A stretch of 32,747 bases of DNA, taken from NCBI GenBank assembly GCA_024683675.1, contig JAIKYB010000133.1:1-32747 (forward strand). Reading direction: 5' to 3'. Both the position numbers and the translations under genes were made by a program. Source of the DNA: Treponema sp. GTDB lineage: Bacteria; Spirochaetota; Spirochaetia; Treponematales; Treponemataceae. This document shows, one piece after another, positions 16,521 through 24,921 of this stretch. Under the pieces are notes generated by a model. The model made no database searches. It was not told the DNA's origin and saw only the letters and a program-made list of their open reading frames with translations. Position 1 is the first letter of the stretch. Each line of letters opens with the position of its first letter.

Positions 16521-19025
16521 ATGAAAACAGATAGAATTGTAATTGTTCAATGCAGACTTTCTTCTACACGGCTTCCCGGTAAGGCACTTATGACTCTTGG
16601 AAATAAGACTGTCCTGGATTGGGTATTAGCTTCTATGCATAAAATTCCCGCTGATTATTACTATGTGGCAACAGATGAAGCTTCTTATAATGAAATTCTT
16701 CCTGTATGCTCTAGAAATCAGTTTGATTGTTTTAAAGGAAGTCTTACTGATGTTCTCCAGCGCTTTGTTGATTTATTAAATACATTGCCTGCAAAAACTG
16801 TTATTCGAGCAACTGCTGATAATCCATTTTTATTTTATGAGGCTGCAGAAGAATCTGTAATAGACTTTGAAGAAAAAAATAAAAAATCAGGTCATTGTGA
16901 TTATCTTACTTATTCAGGTCTTCCTCATGGAAGCGGGGTAGAAATCTTTTCTGCAGATTCTCTTAAAAAAGCAATTGGTGAGACTGTAGATCCTTATGAC
17001 CATGAACATGTAGGGCCTGCATTATATAATCATCGTGACAAATATTCTTGTGAGTTTGTTCCTGCACCTCTTAAATATAACTTTCCTCAGCTTCGTTCTA
17101 CTATAGATACCTATTCTGATTATCTTCGTGCAATTTCTGTAGTAAATTATCTTGGAATAAAGGAAGAAGCCTATACTTATCAGGAGATTTTGGAGGCTTT
17201 GAATGCAAGCCAGGTAAAAAATCCGATTATTTATGCGCCTTCTGTTGAAAAAGGCCATGGAACCGGTCATCTTCACCGTTGTCTATCTGCCGCCTTATCT
17301 TCAAACGCTTTTGTTTACATGCCAAATGACAGAAGCTTAGCGGAATGCGATTCTATAATTGAAGCCTATAAAGAAAAAGGTCTTTCAGCTCAGCAGATTA
17401 TAAAAAAGCTTCCAGATGAATCTTATTTACCAGTTATCGTAACAGATGCCTTTTCTCTTCCATTACATAAATATGAAGAATTTAGGGTAAATAAGGCCCT
17501 TATTTCAATTGATGAAGCCTCTCCTTATTCCGATTTTAGTGATTATCTTTTGGATATAATTCCTTCTTACAAGCTGGAAAGAAGAGCAAACTTTTTTGCT
17601 CCATCATTAATTGAAAAGGCAAAGAATGTAAAAACAGAGCCTCAAAGCAAAGCTTCTCCCGTAAAATCAGTTTTAATTTGTCTTGGCGGTGAAGATCCTG
17701 CCGGGCTTACAATTCCAGCAGCAAAAATTGCCGCAAAATGTCTTCCTTCTGCTGAAATTACCGCAATTTGTCAGGCTCCGGAAGATTTTACCTTTGGCAA
17801 TGTTATTTTTTCGCCTCCTGTAAAGGATTTAAAAGAAAAACTCTACCAATATGACCTGGTTATAACTCATTACGGCTTAACAGCCTTTGAAGCTTTGTCT
17901 GCGGCTTGTAAAGTAATTCTTCTTCCAACAAGTCTTTTGCATGTAAAGCTTGCCGAAAAGTATTCTTTTGCACATCTTCCATGGGGGCCTCTTTCTGAAG
18001 CTTCCTTTAGAAAGGCATTAAATTCAGATGATATACTTCCTTCCTGGGAAAAATTGACCCGGTCTGCTACAGAGCCTGCTGCAAAATTAGCTTCTGAATC
18101 AGCTTCGGACTCAGAAAAGGAAAATCTGGCTTCCGTTATTTCAAAAATTGCTCAAGGACAGAGAATGCTTTGCCCAATATGTGGAAAGACACCTTCTCAG
18201 CCTGATCCAATTATTTCAAGAAATAAAAAAAGAACTTACCGGCGTTGTAAAAGCTGTGGCATGGTTTATATGTCCTTTAGCTGTGAAGAAGAAAAAAAAT
18301 ATCAAAAGGCTTATTTCTTTGAAGATTATAAAAAGCAGTATGGACGCACCTATGAAGAAGATTTTGATTCAATAAAAGCCCAGGGAAAAAGAAGAATTGA
18401 CAACATAAGAAGTATATGTTCCGGCTTTGATGATAAAAATATCCTTGATATCGGTTGTGCCTATGGTCCCTTCCTTGCCGCCGCATCTGATGCAGGCTTA
18501 AAACCCTTTGGAACTGACATTTCTCAGGATGCAATTTCTTATGTTCAGAATAAACTTTGTATTCCTGCTGTTACTTCAGCTTTTCCGGAAATTGATACAG
18601 AAAAGGAATTTGGACTTTCTCAATTTGATATTGTAACCATGTGGTATGTAATCGAGCATTTTAAAAATCTTGATGAGGTTTTAAGCAAGGTAAGTTCAAT
18701 TATTAAGAATGATGGAATATTTGCTTTTTCAACTCCATCAGGAGAAGGAGTTTCCGCATCCAGCAATTTGCATGCCTTCTATGAAAACAGTCCTACCGAC
18801 CATTTTACTGTCTGGGAACTTACAAAATGCGAAAATATTTTGAAAAAATATGGACTTCTTGTTGAAAAAATAGTTTCTACCGGTCATCATCCTGAACGCT
18901 TTCCTTCAATCAAAAAAAATAAAACACAAAAGGGAAGTTTGCGCTGGAATTTGATTGAAAAATACAGCAAACTAATGCGACTTGGTGATACTGTAGAAAT
19001 TTATTGTAGGAAAATTCAAAAATGA
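16521..19025 (+). CDS. Triple-domain fusion: SpsF-like cytidylyltransferase, PseG/SpsG-like hydrolase, zinc-ribbon SAM methyltransferase
   Basis: The 834-residue protein joins three enzyme-like domains. Residues about 1-235 are an SpsF/CMP-sugar synthetase-like nucleotidyltransferase: VQCRLSSTRLPGKAL, then RATADNPFL and GLPHGSGVEIF. Residues about 240-530 resemble the nucleotide-sugar hydrolase PseG/SpsG: GHGTGHLHRCLSAAL with its key His, LICLGGEDPAGLT and YDLVITHYGLTAFEAL. Residues about 551-834 hold a zinc ribbon (CPIC...CKSC) followed by a class I methyltransferase with motif I ILDIGCAYGPFL near 640. The first two activities are used in nonulosonic-acid-type and related CMP-sugar pathways; the third would methylate the sugar or intermediate. 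It directly abuts the gene before it and overlaps the ATP-grasp gene by four bases. Substrate is unknown. Confidence 0.82.
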   Translation: MKTDRIVIVQCRLSSTRLPGKALMTLGNKTVLDWVLASMHKIPADYYYVATDEASYNEILPVCSRNQFDCFKGSLTDVLQRFVDLLNTLPAKTVIRATADNPFLFYEAAEESVIDFEEKNKKSGHCDYLTYSGLPHGSGVEIFSADSLKKAIGETVDPYDHEHVGPALYNHRDKYSCEFVPAPLKYNFPQLRSTIDTYSDYLRAISVVNYLGIKEEAYTYQEILEALNASQVKNPIIYAPSVEKGHGTGHLHRCLSAALSSNAFVYMPNDRSLAECDSIIEAYKEKGLSAQQIIKKLPDESYLPVIVTDAFSLPLHKYEEFRVNKALISIDEASPYSDFSDYLLDIIPSYKLERRANFFAPSLIEKAKNVKTEPQSKASPVKSVLICLGGEDPAGLTIPAAKIAAKCLPSAEITAICQAPEDFTFGNVIFSPPVKDLKEKLYQYDLVITHYGLTAFEALSAACKVILLPTSLLHVKLAEKYSFAHLPWGPLSEASFRKALNSDDILPSWEKLTRSATEPAAKLASESASDSEKENLASVISKIAQGQRMLCPICGKTPSQPDPIISRNKKRTYRRCKSCGMVYMSFSCEEEKKYQKAYFFEDYKKQYGRTYEEDFDSIKAQGKRRIDNIRSICSGFDDKNILDIGCAYGPFLAAASDAGLKPFGTDISQDAISYVQNKLCIPAVTSAFPEIDTEKEFGLSQFDIVTMWYVIEHFKNLDEVLSKVSSIIKNDGIFAFSTPSGEGVSASSNLHAFYENSPTDHFTVWELTKCENILKKYGLLVEKIVSTGHHPERFPSIKKNKTQKGSLRWNLIEKYSKLMRLGDTVEIYCRKIQK

Positions 19026-20668
19026 AAGAAAATTGTTTAATACTTGGTGCCGGACTTATGCAGAAGCCGGCAATATTAAGTGCAAAAGAGCTTGGATATA
19101 AGGTATGTGTAGTTGATGCGGATGATAAGGCTGTCGCTATTTCTTATGCCGATGAATTCAAAAAAATTGATTTAAAGGATAAGGAAGGAATCTTAGAATA
19201 TGCAAAAAATCTAAAAGCCTCTGAAGCTGGATTAGCTGCTGTTTTTACCGCAGGTACAGATTTTTCAGCCAGTGTCAGCTATGTTTGTGAAAAACTAGAC
19301 CTTCATGCCCATTCTTACGAAGCTGCACTGAATGCAAGTATAAAAAACAGAATGAGACAATGCTTTGATGCGGCGAACGTTCCTTCTCCAGATTTTATGC
19401 ATTTAACAAAAGCTGATTTACAGGCTGATGATAAAGACGGAATGGAGCTTTTAAAAAAAGTTTTATCAAAGCTGGATTTTCCTTTTGTAGTAAAGCCTGT
19501 TGATAATATGGGTGCGCGTGGCTGCAGAATGGTAAGAAATGAAAAGGAATTTGTCCCTGCGATTACTAATGCAATTGAATGTTCCCGAACTAAAAGTGCA
19601 ATTCTTGAAAGCTATATGAAAGGCCAGGAATTTTCTATTGATGCCCTTGTTTATGATGGAAAATTTATTGTAACAGGTTTTGCCATTCGTCATATTGCTT
19701 ATGAGCCTTATTTTATAGAGCTTGGTCATACAATGCCGGCCCTGTTGGATACAAATACTCATGACCAGCTGATTTCTGTTTTTGCACTAGGAGCAAAGGC
19801 TCTTGGTCTTTCTTGTGGAGTAGCAAAGGCTGATATAAAATTTACTGATAAAGGCCCAATGATTGGAGAAATTGCTGCAAGACTTTCTGGCGGTTATATG
19901 TCAGGCTGGACTTTCCCTTATGCTTCAGATTTGAATCTTACAAAAGAAGCACTCTTAATAGCTTCGGGAAAAGCACCGGAAGAAGCCCTGTCTAGAGCTC
20001 AGCCAATTACCTTTACTCCTTCTGTTTTAACTGCAAATGCCAGTAAACCCTATGATTTGTATGAAGTTCCATGTAAACGAACAGCAGCCGAAAGAGCTTG
20101 GATTAGTATTCCCGGATCAGTAGAATATATAGAAAATATAAAAGAATATACCGATCGGGCCGTATTTGATGTTTTACCTAGAGCAACAGTTAGCCTTGGC
20201 GGACAGGTAGATTTCCCAAGAAATAACGTAGAAAAATGTGGAAATGTAATAGCAGTCAGTCACAGTAGAGAGGCTGCTATTATGGCTGCTCAGGACGCTG
20301 TTTCAAACATTTTTATTACCCTAAAGCCTGCTTGTGAAAAAACACAGGCCTTTCTGCAAGGATATGAAGATCCGTGCGAAGAAGGTTTTCCTCCTTCTGC
20401 CTATACAAAGCTTTCTCCTCTTGAAGAATCTTCTATAAAGGGGAATATTCCGGCAGATGCAAAAGTCGAAGATTTTATTCCAGAAGTCCTTAAAAACTCC
20501 GAATATATAAATAAGCAGGATTGGAATTATAATACTATTCTGCAGACAGCCCAAAAGTTTGACCTGCTTCGTCAGCATCATCCGGAGCTGCCGGCTCAAG
20601 CCTTTTGGAAGTCAATTTTACGTGGTGGAATACAGGGCGCCGTATATTTCAGCGATTCTGTAAAATAG
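19022..20668 (+). CDS. ATP-grasp ligase of unknown substrate
   Basis: This 548-residue protein starts with a Rossmann-like pre-ATP-grasp domain (LILGAGLMQKPAILSAKELGYKVCVVDADD, residues about 5-35). An ATP-grasp domain (about 110-320) contains FVVKPVDNMGARGCRMV, AILESYMKGQEFSID and IGEIAARLSGGYMSGWTFPY. It resembles the PurK/carbamoyl-phosphate-synthase-type carboxylate-amine ligases that couple an acyl phosphate to an amine. A C-terminal domain (about 340-548) is unrecognised. It overlaps the triple-fusion gene (ATGA) and ends eight bases before the amidase start, so it belongs to the same transcription unit. Attaching an amino acid or similar group to a sugar acid is a reasonable inference, but no substrate is shown. 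Confidence 0.82.
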   Translation: MKENCLILGAGLMQKPAILSAKELGYKVCVVDADDKAVAISYADEFKKIDLKDKEGILEYAKNLKASEAGLAAVFTAGTDFSASVSYVCEKLDLHAHSYEAALNASIKNRMRQCFDAANVPSPDFMHLTKADLQADDKDGMELLKKVLSKLDFPFVVKPVDNMGARGCRMVRNEKEFVPAITNAIECSRTKSAILESYMKGQEFSIDALVYDGKFIVTGFAIRHIAYEPYFIELGHTMPALLDTNTHDQLISVFALGAKALGLSCGVAKADIKFTDKGPMIGEIAARLSGGYMSGWTFPYASDLNLTKEALLIASGKAPEEALSRAQPITFTPSVLTANASKPYDLYEVPCKRTAAERAWISIPGSVEYIENIKEYTDRAVFDVLPRATVSLGGQVDFPRNNVEKCGNVIAVSHSREAAIMAAQDAVSNIFITLKPACEKTQAFLQGYEDPCEEGFPPSAYTKLSPLEESSIKGNIPADAKVEDFIPEVLKNSEYINKQDWNYNTILQTAQKFDLLRQHHPELPAQAFWKSILRGGIQGAVYFSDSVK

Positions 20669-20676
20669 GGGATTAT

Positions 20677-21711
20677 ATGAAACTGAAAAAAATCAATTTT
20701 TTTGCTCTATTTCTTTTTGGATTTCTTTTTAATCTTAATGCAGCAAATGACATTTCTCTTTTGGATAATTCAAAGAAAAGCGGAGTTTCAATTTATTGGG
20801 ATTCTCTTTCAGAAACAGGAATGCTTGAAAAAAATGATCATCATCTTTCTTTTAGAAGTGGAGAAGGCCTTGTTATCCTTGATGGCGTAAAAATGATGAT
20901 TACAGATGCGCCGGAGCTCAAAAATAATCAGATTTTAGTTTCAAAAAAATTCATAGATGATTCAGAAGAGTTCTTTTCACAAAAATCAGAGCTTCCTTTT
21001 AAGGTTGGCGCAATTTTAATTGATGCCGGTCATGGCGGAAAGGATCCTGGAGCCCTTAAAACCTATAAGGTAAATGGCAAAAACGTTACAATTCGTGAAA
21101 AAGATATTACCCTTAGAGTTGCAAAAATGCTTGGAGAAAAGCTGCGTTCTGCTTATCCTCAAAAACAGATAATTCTTACTCGTGATACTGATGTATTTTT
21201 ATCTTTAGGTGAACGTACTGATATTGCAAACAGCGTAAAGGTCGGTGAAAATGAAGCAGTTTTGTTTATTTCAGTTCATGTAAATTCATCTCTGAATAAA
21301 ACAAGCTCAGGTTATGAGGTATGGTATCTTTCTCCTGGTTATAGACGTACAGTTCTTGATCAATCTGCTGTTGGTGATGATAAAAGTCTCTTCCCGATTT
21401 TAAATTCAATGCTGGAAGAAGAATATACGACTGAAAGTATTATGATTGCCAAATTTATTATGGACGGACTTCAGGGACAGATTGGTAAAGAATCAGTTGC
21501 CAGAGGTATTAAGGCTGAAGAATGGTTTGTTGTAAAAAACTCTAATATGCCTAGTGTTTTAATTGAACTTGGTTTTGTATCAAATGAAAAAGAAGCTCTC
21601 CTGCTAAATGATGATAAATACTTGAAAAAAGCAACCCTTGGAATATATAATGGCATTGCAGCGTTTATAACGCACTTTGAACGTTCACAAGGATTTACTT
21701 CATTAAGATGA
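20677..21711 (+). CDS. N-acetylmuramoyl-L-alanine amidase (Amidase_3)
   Basis: This zinc amidase cleaves the bond between MurNAc and the peptide stem in the periplasm and takes part in cell separation or flagellar/envelope remodelling. I start it at ATG 20677 (344 residues), after an AGGGG site. This start gives a clean signal peptide ending near LNAA, unlike the longer ORF-track start that overlaps the ATP-grasp gene. The Amidase_3 domain (about 110-340) has zinc ligands H119 (DAGHGG), E141 (REKD) and H201 (SVHVN), plus the catalytic E297 (LIELGF). It follows the ATP-grasp gene by eight bases and overlaps the GerMN gene by four. From memory, T. pallidum has a similar amidase just upstream of its FlaA gene. 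Confidence 0.93.
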   Translation: MKLKKINFFALFLFGFLFNLNAANDISLLDNSKKSGVSIYWDSLSETGMLEKNDHHLSFRSGEGLVILDGVKMMITDAPELKNNQILVSKKFIDDSEEFFSQKSELPFKVGAILIDAGHGGKDPGALKTYKVNGKNVTIREKDITLRVAKMLGEKLRSAYPQKQIILTRDTDVFLSLGERTDIANSVKVGENEAVLFISVHVNSSLNKTSSGYEVWYLSPGYRRTVLDQSAVGDDKSLFPILNSMLEEEYTTESIMIAKFIMDGLQGQIGKESVARGIKAEEWFVVKNSNMPSVLIELGFVSNEKEALLLNDDKYLKKATLGIYNGIAAFITHFERSQGFTSLR

Positions 21712-22172
21712 TAAAAATTGATCTAAAAAAATATTTTCCTCAGATAATTATTGCTGTAATCACTTTAATTATACTAGTTATCTCTATAATTCTTTTTAAT
21801 ATTGGAAATGATAAACATAGAAGAATGTTTATTTTCCCTTCAGCTGATGCTGGAAAATACATAGTAGAATATAGAAATCTTGCAAAGAATCCTGTACAGG
21901 GTGATATTCAATTATACGTAGATGAAATATTGCTGGGCTCTGCAACAGAAAGAACAAAAATGTTATTTACTCCGGGAACTGTTGTCCGCTCTTGTTTTTT
22001 AAGAGATTCAGTTCTCTATCTGAATCTTTCACAAACCCTTATTGATATGGGAGAAGGGGTTATTGAAATTAAAGACGGCTTCGAGCTTCTCGAAAAAAAT
22101 ATAAAAAAGAATTTCCCGAAGATAAAAAAAGTAGAGTTTTTTATTGAAGGAAAATCTGTTTTTGAAAAGTAA
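21708..22172 (+). CDS. GerMN-domain membrane-anchored protein
   Basis: This 154-residue protein has a single N-terminal membrane helix (about residues 11-32) and a C-terminal domain resembling the GerMN (sporulation/germination GerM-like) fold. That domain has the pattern VQGDIQLYVDEILLGSATE and LYLNLSQTLIDMGEG. GerMN domains are extracytoplasmic and often partner with cell-wall hydrolases. That fits its ATGA overlap with the upstream amidase gene. It may recruit or regulate the amidase. No terminator is visible after it, so some readthrough into flaA is possible. Confidence 0.72.
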   Translation: MIKIDLKKYFPQIIIAVITLIILVISIILFNIGNDKHRRMFIFPSADAGKYIVEYRNLAKNPVQGDIQLYVDEILLGSATERTKMLFTPGTVVRSCFLRDSVLYLNLSQTLIDMGEGVIEIKDGFELLEKNIKKNFPKIKKVEFFIEGKSVFEK

Positions 22173-22178
22173 AAGTCG

Positions 22179-22207
22179 TTGACAAAATGCCCTAGTTATT
22201 AGATAAT
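22179..22207 (+). promoter_or_regulatory. Promoter of flaA
   Basis: TTGACA (22179-22184), a 17-base spacer and GATAAT (22202-22207) form a near-consensus sigma-70 promoter, not a sigma-28 flagellar one. The leader to the ATG at 22255 is about 40 bases and ends in AAGGAG. Confidence 0.8.
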
Positions 22208-22254
22208 AAAATAATACAAGGCTACATCGAATTAGTATAATAAGGAGCTTCAAG

Positions 22255-23346
22255 ATGAAGAAGACTTTGGGTTTATTTGCAGCTGCTATGCTGCTTGTAG
22301 GTGGCGTTGCTTTTGCTGATGAAGCTATGCTCATCGATTTCACACTGTTGGATGCCGACTGTGCAGAAGATGAGAACGGAAATGCAACTCAGAACAGCCA
22401 TACTGTAATGGACTATTCCGTAAGTGCAGGTGCTACTTTCACAGAAGATCAGAAAGATCTTATGAAGACATCTCTCGCACTTCCAGAATGGGAAGTTAAA
22501 TTGAACTCATCTGCTAGAAATGTAATGAGTCTGGGTGATTCTCAGGTTGTTGCAGCACCAGTTAAGGGTGAAGCAGATGTTCCTTTTGCAGGTGGAAATG
22601 TAATGGGTGTACGCATTGAGTTCCCAACATGGAATTCTAACGCAAATGCTCGTATCGAACCTCCATTTGATATTCCGGCTTACGAGCCACTTTCAAGTGC
22701 TGACGAAAACGGTAATCGTCAGGAACCAACTGATGAAGAAAAAGCAAGTGGTAAAACACTTTTTGAAGATGGTTATGGTGTTGTAAAGAACGTAGCAACA
22801 ATCAAGGCTATCTCTGTTACTACAATGGGTATGAACTTCCCACATGGACTTTATGTAATTCTCTCTGATAATGACGGTGTAGAAAGACGTTATTTCATGG
22901 GATTCCTTGGATTTGACGGATGGAAAGAACTCCGTTGGAACAACCCACAGTATATTTCAGAAATCAGAAACCGCGAAATCCGCGTTTATCCAATCTATCC
23001 ACGTGGAATGCCATTTGTTAAGTTCAAGGGCTTCCAGGTAACTCGTGATGCTGCTCACATTGGTGGAACATTCATCGGTTACTTCAAGGATGTAAAGATT
23101 ATTTACGACAAGGCAATCCTTTCAACTGACCGCGATATCGCTGATGAAGACCTTTGGGGAATCATTACAAAGAAAGAAAACGCTCGTCAGAGTGCTGAAA
23201 TGTCAAGATTTGGTAACAAGCAGGTTAACCGCTACATCGAAAAAGCTAAGCTTGCTACAGAAGATGAGTTTACTTCAAGTTTGAACGAAGATTCTTCTTC
23301 TAATGCACAGAGCACAGATGGTGGAGCTGCAGATTCTGCTGAGTAA
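22255..23346 (+). CDS. flaA: Flagellar filament outer layer (sheath) protein FlaA
   Basis: FlaA coats the FlaB core of the periplasmic flagella of spirochaetes. The 363-residue product has a signal peptide (MKKTLGLFAAAMLLVGGVAFA, cut after residue 21), consistent with export to the periplasm. The mature protein shows spirochaete FlaA features: WEVKLNSSARN near residue 80, an aromatic-rich central part (GLYVILSDNDGVERRYFMGFLGFDGWKEL) and ISEIRNREIRVYPIYPRG. The C-terminus is acidic and serine-rich, longer than needed for the fold. It has its own promoter, a good ribosome site and a terminator. Codons look more biased than in neighbouring genes, as expected for an abundant protein. Confidence 0.95.
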   Translation: MKKTLGLFAAAMLLVGGVAFADEAMLIDFTLLDADCAEDENGNATQNSHTVMDYSVSAGATFTEDQKDLMKTSLALPEWEVKLNSSARNVMSLGDSQVVAAPVKGEADVPFAGGNVMGVRIEFPTWNSNANARIEPPFDIPAYEPLSSADENGNRQEPTDEEKASGKTLFEDGYGVVKNVATIKAISVTTMGMNFPHGLYVILSDNDGVERRYFMGFLGFDGWKELRWNNPQYISEIRNREIRVYPIYPRGMPFVKFKGFQVTRDAAHIGGTFIGYFKDVKIIYDKAILSTDRDIADEDLWGIITKKENARQSAEMSRFGNKQVNRYIEKAKLATEDEFTSSLNEDSSSNAQSTDGGAADSAE

Positions 23347-23366
23347 TCAAAATTAATTGATTAAAG

Positions 23367-23402
23367 AACGCTTTGGCTTACAAAACCAAAGCGTTTTTTT
23401 TT
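23367..23402 (+). terminator. Intrinsic terminator of flaA
   Basis: The ten-base stem AACGCTTTGG / CCAAAGCGTT has a nine-base loop and is followed by a T run. It lies 20 bases after the flaA stop. Confidence 0.9.
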
Positions 23403-23415
23403 CCTTTTTAGAAAT

Positions 23416-24666
23416 ATGGAAACACAAAATCTACTTTCAAAAAAACAAATCAAAGAAAACTACGAAGCATATAGAGAATATTTTACGGAAATTATGCAAA
23501 ATGTAGTTGAAATTCTTCAACAAAATGTAAAGCTTTCAGCACAGCCAACCTATAAAAGTCGTGTAAAAAGCTTTGACAGCTACTACAAAAAAGTATTAAG
23601 ACTCAAGCCGGATAAAGTTCAGGATGAGAATACCTTAATCTATCTTACTGATATGATGGGAATTCGAATGATCTGCGCCTTTCTTGAAGATATCAATTTT
23701 GGTCTTGAACAGATAAAAGGTCTCTTTGAAATTAAGGAAGTAGAAGTAAAGGGTGCAGAAAAGAAATTCAGTGAGTTTGGTTACGAATCAATTCATGTAC
23801 TTATCAAAATTCCAGAAAATTGCAAACCTGCTCTAGAAGGCAAATATAAGAATTTAAAAGCTATTTCTGATGAAATTGTTTGTGAAATTCAAATAAGAAC
23901 AATTTTACAGGATGCCTGGGCTGAAGTTGAACATGAATTAATCTATAAAACAGAATTTAATCCTTTTGATATTCCTTTAAGACGAAAGCTTGCTTCTATT
24001 AATGCTTCGCTTACTCTTGCTGATATTACATTCCAGGAAATCAGGGATTATCAGAATAAGCTTCAGAAGGCTCTTGATGAACGCCGACGTTCTTTCTATT
24101 CAATTGCAGATAATCTTTTGAATGAAGAAAATCAGGAAAATAATACAGAGGATATTTCTAGAGTTACTCCTTTTGTTCAGGGTACCATTGATGATCTTAT
24201 TTTACGTGCAATTCAGGCCCATAATGAAGGACGTTTACAGGAAGCTGTAGATATTTATTCTAGAATTATTGAAGCTGTTCCAGATTCAGATAAAAATGTT
24301 ATTGCAGTTATCAGAAAACATCGGGGAATGGCTTATTTTGCAATGAATAATCTGGAAGAAGCTCTTGAAGATTTCCAAAAGAGCATTGAAGCAGATCCAA
24401 AGGCATATCGTTCTTATTATTATGAAGGAATTGTGTATTCCATTCAAAAGAATTATAAAGAAGCTATTGATTGTTATTCAAAATCACTGGAAATAAATCA
24501 GTTTCAGGCTCATGCTAATTTTAGACGTGCTTTGGCTTATTATGAATTGCAGGAATATGAAAAATCTATGAATGATTTAAATGTGGCAATCAAGTTAGGC
24601 TTAAAACCAGAGGAGTGTGCTTCTCTGCAGGAAAAGCTTGTAAAACAATTTGGCATGAATATGTAA
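23416..24666 (+). CDS. RelA/SpoT-type (p)ppGpp synthetase domain fused to TPRs
   Basis: The 416-residue protein has a RelA/SpoT synthetase domain (about residues 45-180) of the small-alarmone-synthetase type. Motifs are intact: YKSRVKSFDSYYKK, LTDMMGIRMIC, FGYESIHVLI and EIQIRTILQDAWAEVEHELIYK. There is no HD hydrolase, TGS or ACT domain. A helical segment (about 190-230) leads into three to four TPRs (about 258-405), for example RSYYYEGIVYSIQKNYKEAI. It should make (p)ppGpp or a related alarmone from GTP/GDP and ATP, with the TPRs likely providing a protein-binding control input. The gene sits only 14 bases after the flaA terminator, without a clear promoter or strong ribosome site, so expression may be low. 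Confidence 0.87.
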   Translation: METQNLLSKKQIKENYEAYREYFTEIMQNVVEILQQNVKLSAQPTYKSRVKSFDSYYKKVLRLKPDKVQDENTLIYLTDMMGIRMICAFLEDINFGLEQIKGLFEIKEVEVKGAEKKFSEFGYESIHVLIKIPENCKPALEGKYKNLKAISDEIVCEIQIRTILQDAWAEVEHELIYKTEFNPFDIPLRRKLASINASLTLADITFQEIRDYQNKLQKALDERRRSFYSIADNLLNEENQENNTEDISRVTPFVQGTIDDLILRAIQAHNEGRLQEAVDIYSRIIEAVPDSDKNVIAVIRKHRGMAYFAMNNLEEALEDFQKSIEADPKAYRSYYYEGIVYSIQKNYKEAIDCYSKSLEINQFQAHANFRRALAYYELQEYEKSMNDLNVAIKLGLKPEECASLQEKLVKQFGMNM

Positions 24667-24705
24667 AAAAATTGGGGAAATTTTATAAAATTCGTAGAAC
24701 TGATA

Positions 24706-24734
24706 TTGACGAAAATAAATCAATCTGATATATT
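24706..24734 (+). promoter_or_regulatory. Promoter of the tRNA-Glu gene
   Basis: TTGACG (24706-24711), 17 bases and TATATT (24729-24734) match the ssrA promoter exactly in hexamers and spacing. Transcription would begin near 24741, about 30 bases before the tRNA. Confidence 0.75.
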
Positions 24735-24773
24735 AGTCAAAGTCAGCACGACAACAAGTCGGTTGCGGATTAT

Positions 24774-24845
24774 GTCTCCTTCGTCTAGTGGTTAGGACAT
24801 CGGGTTTTCATCCCGACAACAGCAGTTCAATTCTGCTAGGAGATG
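24774..24845 (+). tRNA. tRNA-Glu (anticodon UUC)
   Basis: The acceptor stem GTCTCCT pairs with AGGAGAT (a G-U at the first pair). The D-arm is CGTCTAGTGGTTAGGACA, and the anticodon stem TCGGG/CCCGA encloses loop TTTTCAT with anticodon TTC. The T-arm is CAGCAGTTCAATTCTGCT, with G-C/A-T pairs and a TTCAA loop. The discriminator is G at 24845 and CCA is not encoded. The layout closely follows bacterial tRNA-Glu. Confidence 0.95.
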
Positions 24846-24851
24846 TACTAG

Positions 24852-24880
24852 AAAAGCTCACCCAATGGTGAGCTTTTTTT
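24852..24880 (+). terminator. Intrinsic terminator after tRNA-Glu
   Basis: The stem AAGCTCACC / GGTGAGCTT with loop CAAT is followed by a run of seven or more T and begins seven bases after the tRNA. Confidence 0.9.
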
Positions 24881-24921
24881 GTGTCTAAATAACTTTTGCT
24901 AAGTATTCGGTGGTGGGAAGC

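Noticed and set aside
20605-20676. Longer amidase start used in the ORF track
   Set aside because: It adds 24 residues that overlap the ATP-grasp gene and hide the signal peptide; ATG 20677 has an AGGGG site.
24741-24773. Possible second small RNA between promoter and tRNA-Glu
   Set aside because: Only about 30 bases with a three-base-pair hairpin; it is a normal 5' leader removed by RNase P.
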